A stretch of 12,355 bases of DNA from contig JBHIET010000091.1 in the NCBI GenBank assembly GCA_046760785.1, positions 1 to 12,355 of the forward strand. The letters run 5' to 3'. The notes under the pieces were generated by a model that saw only the letters and a program-made list of their open reading frames with translations, ran no database searches and was not told where the DNA came from. Each line of letters starts with the position of its first letter. Positions within the stretch are counted from its first letter, which is position 1. Origin of the DNA: JBHIET01 sp046760785 (GTDB lineage: Bacteria > Chloroflexota > Anaerolineae > B4-G1). Positions 1-5,316 of this stretch are shown here, piece by piece. The position numbers and the translations under genes are program-made.

Positions 1-1504
1 CCCCCACCTTTGGAGTTGCCACTTCCTCACCGGTAGCATCGCCGACCGCAACCTCTGTCTCCGGCGCTGCCTCTTCCTCATCGGCTGCCCCGCCGGCCGC
101 GGCCTCCGAAACCACGGCTTCTTCACCGGCCACCTCACCGACCCCAGCCTCCACCTTTGGAGCCGCCACTTCCTCACCGGTGGCCTCGCCGACCGCAACC
201 TCTGTCTCCGACGCTGCCTCTTCCTCAGCGGCTGCCTCGCCGGCCACAGCCTCCGCCTCCAGGGACACAACTTCCGTCTCGGCCACCTCGATCTCCGCTG
301 CCTCCTGGGCCTCGCGAGCTGCCTGTTGCTCTGCTACCCAACGCTCCCATTCACTCTGCCGCACCTGCTTGGCGCTCAGGGCAATCCGCCTCCTCTGACT
401 CTCTATGCGGATAATCTTCACCAGCAGGATCTCACCGGGATGAACGATGTCCGAAGGGCTAAGGTCTGGTGTACCGATCATCTCGCTGGCGTGGAGTAAC
501 CCTTCCACTCCCAGGTCCAGTTCGACGAAAGCGCCGAAATCCAGTACCCGGGTGACCCGTCCCTCGACCAACTGCCCCACTCGATAGTGATCGTCTACCA
601 AGGTCCAAGGATCAGGCTGGAGTCTCCTGAGGCTGAGCGCGATCCGTTTCCGTTCCCAATCTACATCGAGCACGTAGACGTCCACTTCGTCACCGACCTT
701 GAGCACCTGACGGGGGTTGTCTACCCGGCCCCAGCTCAACTCCGAGACGTGGATCAAGCCATCCGCCCCACCCAGATCCACAAAAGCGCCGAAACTAGTG
801 ATGCTGGTGACCTTCCCGCGTCGCGTTTCTCCCTCAACTAGCTGGGACATAACGCGCTCACGCTGCAGTTCCTGCCAAGCGCGCTGTGCCTGCCGCTGAG
901 AAAAAATCAGGCGGCGGCGACGGCGATCCACTTCGATGATCTTGAGACCGACCCGCTGCCCGACCATATCTGCCAGACGCCGGCGGCGCTCCTCTTGCGA
1001 CAAGCGCCTGGGCAGCCCTACGACTTGCGAGGCGGGGAGAAAGCCCCGAATCTTGCCAAGCCTGACTATGAGACCGCCACGGTTGTAGCCGGAAACCTCT
1101 CCCTCGTAGAGCTCACCACTCTCCATCATTTCCTCGGCTCTGAGCCAGTCCTGATGCAGGCGGGCCTGGTGGATGGACAGGATAGGATGCCCGTCCCTAT
1201 CCGCAGGGCGAAGCACGAATACTGAGACGGTAGTGCCCACTTGGATTGCGGAGCGGGTTTCCTGATCCAGGCGTGACAGGTCTTCGGGAGGGACGAAGCC
1301 CTCTCGCTTGAGGCCGACATCCACAACCAAACCGTGCTCGTTGGTTGCGATCACAACGCCGGTGCAAATGTCCCCGTGTCGGGGCGCCTGGTATTCCTCC
1401 AAATACTCGTCCAGGCCCTGGTCGGCCAAACCTTGCTCTGACGAATCTTGGTCGGTCAACTGAGGGTCGGATAGGTCCCAGTCGGTCGAACGATCTACGT
1501 TCAT
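1..1504 (-). CDS. rpsA: 30S ribosomal protein S1 (four S1 domains), 3' end outside window
   Basis: The reading frame opens at ATG 1502-1504 and stays open to the window edge (501 codons seen), so the C-terminus is missing. It encodes four S1 RNA-binding (OB-fold) repeats at about residues 43-113, 130-205, 222-292 and 309-380. Repeats 3 and 4 carry the canonical signatures SFGAFVDLGGADGLIHVSEL and DFGAFVELDLGVEGLLHASE. Repeats 1 and 2 are more divergent, as in other S1 proteins, where the first domains serve ribosome docking. After residue 385 an Ala/Glu/Val-rich acidic tail begins, with a 49-residue tandem repeat. S1 binds mRNA leaders on the 30S subunit and aids initiation. Four domains is the usual count outside Proteobacteria (E. 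coli has six). The start is supported by AGGAGG at 1522-1527, 17 nt upstream, which is a long spacing. The gene has its own promoter and a long leader. A general S1-domain RNA-binding protein is the alternative to true bS1. Confidence 0.88.
   Translation of the reverse strand, partial: MNVDRSTDWDLSDPQLTDQDSSEQGLADQGLDEYLEEYQAPRHGDICTGVVIATNEHGLVVDVGLKREGFVPPEDLSRLDQETRSAIQVGTTVSVFVLRPADRDGHPILSIHQARLHQDWLRAEEMMESGELYEGEVSGYNRGGLIVRLGKIRGFLPASQVVGLPRRLSQEERRRRLADMVGQRVGLKIIEVDRRRRRLIFSQRQAQRAWQELQRERVMSQLVEGETRRGKVTSITSFGAFVDLGGADGLIHVSELSWGRVDNPRQVLKVGDEVDVYVLDVDWERKRIALSLRRLQPDPWTLVDDHYRVGQLVEGRVTRVLDFGAFVELDLGVEGLLHASEMIGTPDLSPSDIVHPGEILLVKIIRIESQRRRIALSAKQVRQSEWERWVAEQQAAREAQEAAEIEVAETEVVSLEAEAVAGEAAAEEEAASETEVAVGEATGEEVAAPKVEAGVGEVAGEEAVVSEAAAGGAADEEEAAPETEVAVGDATGEEVATPKVG
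4..255 (-). repeat. in-frame tandem repeat (147-bp period) in the S1 C-terminal tail
   Basis: Positions 4-108 and 151-255 are near-identical copies offset by 147 bp, exactly 49 codons, so the repeat preserves the reading frame. The encoded units share the core ETEVAVG-(E/D)-ATGEEVA-(A/T)-PKV preceded by a run of Ala and Glu. The remaining 42 bp of each period are only loosely similar. The repeated peptide is strongly acidic and almost free of Lys/Arg, so it is probably disordered. Further copies may lie left of the window. Confidence 0.85.
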
Positions 1505-1727
1505 GAATATAGATTAGCCCTCCTCCTGTGGTACTGCCCTCCCACAAGGAACCCGGCACCACCTGCACGCGACAGACGTGCGGGCGATGCCGGGTTCGGG
1601 AATCGCGCCTGACTTTGGACGGGATACTAATCAGCTCGTCTTATCCTTGCCACCCTCACACAAAGGCCAGCTTGTCAGAGACGGTTCGGCGTCGCGGTCC
1701 GCACAAGAAGGGCAATATCTCAAATGT
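1505..1727 (-). promoter_or_regulatory. structured 5' leader of the S1 gene
   Basis: About 220 nt separate the predicted transcription start from the S1 ATG, far longer than a normal leader. Reading the minus strand, it contains a perfect 10-bp stem GAACCCGGCA/TGCCGGGTTC (plus-strand 1588-1597 with 1549-1558). A second 8-bp stem is nested inside (1562-1569 with 1577-1584, one G-U pair, 7-nt loop). Immediately downstream CCTTGTGG (1542-1549) can pair with CCACAGG (1525-1531) with one bulged T. That stem overlaps the first bases of the AGGAGG ribosome-binding site (1522-1527). Known precedent: E. coli S1 represses its own translation through structured leader RNA. I infer a similar role here, but the structures are hand-drawn and I recognise no described RNA family. 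Confidence 0.5.
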
Positions 1728-1733
1728 GCGCAT

Positions 1734-1761
1734 ATTCTATCACGTCGTGAGGGAATGTCAA
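1734..1761 (-). promoter_or_regulatory. sigma-70/A-type promoter of the S1 gene
   Basis: On the minus strand TTGACA (1756-1761) is followed by a 16-nt spacer and TAGAAT (1734-1739). The -35 box matches consensus and the -10 box matches 5 of 6. The transcription start is expected near 1727. The spacer contains a perfect 5+1+5 palindrome TCACGTCGTGA at 1740-1750, a possible operator between the two promoter boxes. Confidence 0.8.
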
Positions 1762-1807
1762 ATCAGGTCCTCACGATTTCACCTTTTCCCCTATCTTTGT
1801 GCTGCTC

Positions 1808-1831
1808 AAACAGAAACCCCACCGGTGGGGT
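1808..1831 (-). terminator. probable Rho-independent terminator of tRNA-Glu
   Basis: A 16-bp perfect palindrome (1816-1831, core CCCCACCGGTGGGG) folds into a 6-bp GC-rich stem with a CCGG tetraloop. On the minus strand it is followed by a broken T-rich stretch TTTCTGTTT. It lies 67 nt downstream of the tRNA 3' end and upstream of the S1 promoter, the expected place for a tRNA terminator. The short stem and interrupted T tract keep confidence moderate. Confidence 0.55.
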
Positions 1832-1897
1832 GGGGCGGTGTGGTCAGTGATTGGATCTCACCTGTCAGCCACAGCAACGAGTCTGGTATCTATGCAG

Positions 1898-1970
1898 TAG
1901 CCCCAAGGGGGGTCGAACCCCTGTTTCCGGCTTGAGAGGCCGGCGTCCTAGGCCACTAGACGATGGGGCC
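1898..1970 (-). tRNA. tRNA-Glu(CTC)
   Basis: The 73-nt minus-strand sequence folds as a standard cloverleaf. The acceptor is GGCCCCA/TGGGGCT, with a G1-U72 wobble at the end and A as discriminator. The anticodon stem CCGGC/GCCGG encloses loop CTCTCAA with anticodon CTC, which reads GAG (Glu). The T arm is AGGGG-TTCGACC-CCCCT. The D-arm GTCTAGTGGCCTAGGAC closely resembles E. coli tRNA-Glu. CCA is not encoded, so it must be added by nucleotidyltransferase. Confidence 0.95.
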
Positions 1971-1981
1971 AAGCAGACCTC

Positions 1982-2010
1982 ATTCTACCAGCCTTGGCTC
2001 GCTTTGTCAA
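1982..2010 (-). promoter_or_regulatory. promoter of tRNA-Glu
   Basis: On the minus strand TTGACA (2005-2010), a 17-nt spacer and TAGAAT (1982-1987) form a near-consensus sigma-70/A promoter. Transcription should start near 1975, only about five bases before the mature tRNA 5' end at 1970. Confidence 0.85.
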
Positions 2011-2032
2011 ACCTGGCTCCAGGTGTTATACT
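2004..2032 (+). promoter_or_regulatory. divergent promoter of the yjbQ gene
   Basis: TTGTCA (2004-2009), a 17-nt spacer and TATACT (2027-2032) form a good plus-strand promoter with a start near 2039. Its -35 box overlaps the tRNA-Glu -35 box on the opposite strand, because TTTGTCAAA is itself a dyad. A perfect 6-2-6 palindrome ACCTGGCTCCAGGT (2011-2024) fills most of the spacer and could be an operator or a chance feature. Confidence 0.7.
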
Positions 2033-2038
2033 TCAAGA

Positions 2039-2136
2039 GGTGCACCGGCCTGCAGATCCGTTGCTGGGCCTGGTTTGTTGATGAAGAAAGCCGCCCAGCG
2101 TCACCTGTTTTACGGCGGTGCGGACAAAGGAGTGGA
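2039..2136 (+). promoter_or_regulatory. yjbQ leader with two mutually exclusive hairpins
   Basis: The roughly 100-nt leader contains GCTGGGC (2063-2069), perfectly complementary to GCCCAGC (2093-2099). It also contains GCCGCC (2090-2095), which can instead pair with GGCGGT (2114-2119, one G-U). The two helices share bases 2093-2095 and cannot coexist. The ribosome-binding site AAAGGAG lies just downstream at 2126-2132. I see no known riboswitch motif, so regulatory function is inferred only. Confidence 0.3.
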
Positions 2137-2538
2137 GTGAGCTTAGAACAGATCGAGGTTTCGACCAAGGGCCGCCAAGCCTTCCGTGACATCACCGCCG
2201 AGGTGCAGGCCGCCGTCAATCGCAGCGGCGTGCAGGATGGCGTGTGCTTTGTCTTCTGCCCGCACACCACCGCCGGTTTGATGCTGAACGAAAATTGGGA
2301 TGTATCCGTGCAGCACGACATCGGCGTGGGGCTTAACGCCATCTCCCCACCACGACCCGAGTATCGCCACAGCGAGGGGAACTCGCCCGCGCACCTCAAG
2401 TCTTCGCTGGTGGGGGCATCGCAGTGCGTGCTGGTCGCCGGGGGCAAGCTGGTGCTGGGCACCTGGCAGGGTATCTACCTGGCCGAGTTCGATGGGCCGC
2501 GGCAGCGTAAGGTGTACGTGAAAGTAATGGCGGGTTGA
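2137..2538 (+). CDS. yjbQ: YjbQ/UPF0047 family protein (secondary thiamine-phosphate synthase-like)
   Basis: This 133-residue protein spans the whole compact UPF0047 fold. Signature segments visible are CPHTTAGLMLNEN (residues 41-53), HSEGNSPAHLKSSLVG (78-93) and GKLVLGTWQGIYLAEFDGPR (103-122). His43, His78, His86 and Glu117 are the residues expected to line the metal-dependent pocket. E. coli YjbQ has weak thiamine-phosphate synthase activity, but the physiological role of the family is unsettled. The GTG start at 2137 is chosen because AAAGGAG (2126-2132) precedes it by 4 nt and the protein then begins as family members do. The frame is open further upstream, but that stretch runs through the promoter. 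It has its own promoter. The restriction-modification genes follow after 35 nt. Confidence 0.9.
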   Translation: MSLEQIEVSTKGRQAFRDITAEVQAAVNRSGVQDGVCFVFCPHTTAGLMLNENWDVSVQHDIGVGLNAISPPRPEYRHSEGNSPAHLKSSLVGASQCVLVAGGKLVLGTWQGIYLAEFDGPRQRKVYVKVMAG

Positions 2539-2573
2539 ATAACGGATGTTCGCCAGCCGTGAGGTGAAATACT

Positions 2574-3581
2574 ATGACTGATCGAGATAATGAAGATCTG
2601 GGACAGCTAGCAGCAACAATCTACTCATTGCCTAAGGATAGACGGCTGCAGTTGTCAGAGTTGCTGGGAAGTTACGGGGTGGAACCGGCGCAAGCACGAC
2701 AGCTATCGTTGCTGCCCGAAATTGACGAGGGTGATATGCGGCAAAAAGGACGAGCTACAAAAGGCAAATACCATCCGAATAATAAGCTCAACGACTTGGC
2801 CGGCAACGAGTGGGTCTACTTCACCAAGACCGTTCTACGAACATCGTATCCTTCTGAATTAGGGCACGATCTGCGGAAGCAGCATTACGCCAACAAGCCC
2901 CCTGCGCTTATGCAGGAAATCATAGAGTTTTTCACCAAGCGCGGCCAAACGGTACTTGATCCTTTCGCCGGGGTGGGGGGAACGCTGCTGGGTGCAAGCC
3001 TTTGTGGACGAAAGGCAGTGGGTATTGAACTGGAACGGCGTTGGCTGGACATCTATCGGAAAGTTTGCAGTCAAGAGCACATAGAGCCGCAGGAAACTAT
3101 CTGTGGCGATTGCCTGGAAGTGATGCCTCGTATGGTTGAGGAGGGACGGTTGTTTGATGCTATTGTCACCGATCCACCCTATAGCCCGGCCTTGGAAAAG
3201 ACGATGTGCGACGGAAAGTATGGTTGGAGCAGCCGCGAAAGTCCATTTGAATCCTTCTCGTCGTCACCTCGTGATTTCCGCAACTCAGCCACATTCGATG
3301 ATTTTTATGACCGGATGGAAGAAGTCGGGCGTTGGTTTTTTCGGCTGCTCAAACCCAGGCGGTATGCTGTTGTGATGATCCGCGATTCGTACCAGGATGG
3401 CCAGTACATTCCCGTGTCATTCTATGTCGCGGAACGCTTTCGCAAACTGGGTTTTGAGTTCAAGGGTGTGAAAATCTGGTATCAAACCGGTGCCCCTGTG
3501 AGGCCCTATGGTTACCCCTATGCGTTTGTTCCCAATATCGTACATCACAACATCCTGGTTTTCAGGAAGCCGAAGGGATAG
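2574..3581 (+). CDS. DNA amino-methyltransferase (N6-adenine or N4-cytosine) of a type IIS R-M system
   Basis: This 335-residue protein transfers a methyl group from S-adenosylmethionine to an exocyclic amino group in DNA. HYANKPPALMQEII (about 104-117) resembles motif X. VLDPFAGVGGTLLGA (127-141) is motif I of the cofactor pocket, and GIE (150-152) ends strand 2. TDPPYS (199-204) is the catalytic motif IV, and DPPY indicates an amino methylase. Motifs X and I resemble beta-class enzymes but here precede motif IV, the reverse of the usual beta order. The region after motif IV (about 208-245) may hold target recognition. ATG 2574 follows GAGGTG (2561-2566). The endonuclease gene starts 4 nt after the stop, so the pair is surely co-translated. 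GC content is lower than in flanking genes (about 50% in one 60-base line counted). Target sequence and N6/N4 specificity cannot be read from the sequence. Confidence 0.9.
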   Translation: MTDRDNEDLGQLAATIYSLPKDRRLQLSELLGSYGVEPAQARQLSLLPEIDEGDMRQKGRATKGKYHPNNKLNDLAGNEWVYFTKTVLRTSYPSELGHDLRKQHYANKPPALMQEIIEFFTKRGQTVLDPFAGVGGTLLGASLCGRKAVGIELERRWLDIYRKVCSQEHIEPQETICGDCLEVMPRMVEEGRLFDAIVTDPPYSPALEKTMCDGKYGWSSRESPFESFSSSPRDFRNSATFDDFYDRMEEVGRWFFRLLKPRRYAVVMIRDSYQDGQYIPVSFYVAERFRKLGFEFKGVKIWYQTGAPVRPYGYPYAFVPNIVHHNILVFRKPKG

Positions 3582-3585
3582 GGCA

Positions 3586-5316
3586 ATGACCGGAGCGCTC
3601 ACTCGAACCTGGTTTATGACCACATCGCCTCGCAACCCTGCCAAGGTACGTCAAGAACTTCAACTTCTGTCCCGGTTTGATGGGAAAAACTGGCGGGAGA
3701 AGGACGAACAAGGTCAACTGATTCACCAGCTGCAATTCGCCGACTTGCTCGCCGAAAGCGATTTCTTTGAAGGAAGCGTCTCGGAGCGTTATCCTGCCTT
3801 TGCTGCGCGTGATCGCTTGCGGGCACCGAAGATGCTTGGGTTTGCCTACGTGGATGGGGATGGCCTTCTTCACATCACGCCTGCCGGCTGGCAATTAATC
3901 CACGGGGAGCGTGTGAACGATTTGTTCCTCCGTCAATTGCTCAAATGGCAGCTCCCTTCGTGGCAGCACGGGGGTAGTTCAAGAACCCGCTGGCGGTATG
4001 AATCCTTTCTAGCAGCGGGTGTGCAGCCATTTTGTGAGACCCTGAGAGTGGCGCTGGAGTTGGACGGTGTGACGAAGGACGAAATTGCTATCTTCTTGCT
4101 ACCCTGCTTGAGCCCCGTTGCTTTCAGCCAGGCTATCCCCAGGATCTGTCAGTTCCGGCAAAACCTCAATGCCATTTCAGGAACTCGACCGCGCGAAGAA
4201 TTCATCCTTCGGGTTTGCGCGGATGAATTGCGCCGCGTCTATGCAAAGGACATTGAAGAAGGCAGGGTGAGCACTCGTGAAACCCCGGCCAGAGAAGGTG
4301 AAGAATTGCAACACTTTCTCGACACAAAGAGAAGCAACCTTCTGGATTATGCCGATGCTGCGATGCGCTACTTTCGCTACACGGGCTTATTCACGCAGCG
4401 TGGCAGTAGATTGGTGGTATCAAACGTCGCAGACGCACGGCGTATCCTCGACGAGTTGGAACTGCCGCTCCGCACCGACTATGATGATCCCATTGCCTTT
4501 TACGATTATCTGGGTGATTCAACCATTCCTCAATTTCCGTGGGAGCAGCCCGCTGAGTTGGTCAGGCGTTTGGCGCGCCTCAGAGACCAACTTGAGCGAC
4601 TGTCTGCTACTTTGGGAAAGCCGGTGCCGATTGTTCCTGATATTTCTATTGATGAGCAATGTCGGTGGGCAGAAGAGCAACTGAACGCGCTGCGATTGGA
4701 GAAACTATGCTCGGATTGGACATCCGAGGAGATCATTCAATCCTATGATGACATCATGCGTCGCCGTGTTCCGGCCCCATCGCTTTTTATGGAGTGGAAT
4801 ACATGGCGTGCTTTTCTTCATTTGAATCGTTACTGCTCACTACAACCTAATTTCTCTCTTGATCTTGAATGGCTGCCTATCTCCCACGCGGGCGGGCGTG
4901 AGCCAGATATCGAACTGGTCTATTGTGGTGAATACGCTGTTGCGGTCGAAGTTACCCTTTCGCAAGGGAATCGGCAGTTCGCCACAGAAACCGAGCCTGT
5001 CACGAGGCATGTGGAGCGATTTCAAGAGAGAGTCGGTATAGAAACTTTCGGTTTGTTTGTCGCGCCGACGCTCAACGAGAGCACCGCTGATTGGTTTCAG
5101 TACAACGCGAGGCGGAAGGATATTGTGGTGATACCGCTGACGTTGGATCAATTCAAAGCCTTGTTGAATGTTTGGTCAGATGACTTTGAACCTGAAAAGT
5201 TGTACAACTTGCTGCTGGAAGGATGGCGAGTTTGCCTGGAAGAATATGATGCACCTTCCTGGCTTAGCCGGATACAGCAAATCATCGCTGACGTTATAGG
5301 CGCCAATGCAAATTGA
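3586..5316 (+). CDS. AlwI/BstNBI-family type IIS restriction endonuclease
   Basis: This 576-residue protein is close in size and layout to the AlwI family (AlwI, PleI, MlyI and the nicking enzyme Nt.BspD6I, about 604 residues). The N-terminal recognition region opens with TWFMTTSPRNPAKV (residues 8-21) and includes LGFAYVDGDGLLHITPAG and LFLRQLLKWQLPSW (113-126). The C-terminal cleavage domain carries a PD-(D/E)XK-like centre: FMEW (Glu403), PD (Asp441), VEVTLSQG (Glu455) and Glu468 before EPVTRH. The spacings Glu403-Asp441 (38) and Glu455-Glu468 (13) match, from memory, the active-site residues of Nt.BspD6I. The usual Lys is replaced by Thr in EVT, as in this family. ATG 3586 is chosen over an upstream open stretch because it follows the methylase stop by 4 nt. 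The gene looks intact. One line counted at 4801-4860 is about 38% GC, against roughly 73% in the next gene, which suggests recent acquisition. Confidence 0.82.
   Translation: MTGALTRTWFMTTSPRNPAKVRQELQLLSRFDGKNWREKDEQGQLIHQLQFADLLAESDFFEGSVSERYPAFAARDRLRAPKMLGFAYVDGDGLLHITPAGWQLIHGERVNDLFLRQLLKWQLPSWQHGGSSRTRWRYESFLAAGVQPFCETLRVALELDGVTKDEIAIFLLPCLSPVAFSQAIPRICQFRQNLNAISGTRPREEFILRVCADELRRVYAKDIEEGRVSTRETPAREGEELQHFLDTKRSNLLDYADAAMRYFRYTGLFTQRGSRLVVSNVADARRILDELELPLRTDYDDPIAFYDYLGDSTIPQFPWEQPAELVRRLARLRDQLERLSATLGKPVPIVPDISIDEQCRWAEEQLNALRLEKLCSDWTSEEIIQSYDDIMRRRVPAPSLFMEWNTWRAFLHLNRYCSLQPNFSLDLEWLPISHAGGREPDIELVYCGEYAVAVEVTLSQGNRQFATETEPVTRHVERFQERVGIETFGLFVAPTLNESTADWFQYNARRKDIVVIPLTLDQFKALLNVWSDDFEPEKLYNLLLEGWRVCLEEYDAPSWLSRIQQIIADVIGANAN

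Noticed and set aside
1528..1935. Plus-strand open reading frame across the S1 leader and tRNA
   Set aside because: It runs antisense to the S1 leader, promoter and tRNA-Glu, has low-complexity sequence without a recognisable domain, and is explained by GC-rich chance openness.
1963..2136. Upstream extension of the yjbQ reading frame
   Set aside because: The extra 58 residues would be translated from the tRNA 5' end and both promoters; the GTG at 2137 has a ribosome-binding site and the family N-terminus.
2039..2136. TPP riboswitch before the thiamine-phosphate synthase-like gene
   Set aside because: The leader lacks the conserved CUGAGA and other TPP aptamer segments.
2574..5316. BREX, DISARM or other multi-gene defence island
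   Set aside because: Only the methylase and a type IIS endonuclease are present; no ATPase, helicase, phosphatase or PLD-domain gene accompanies them.
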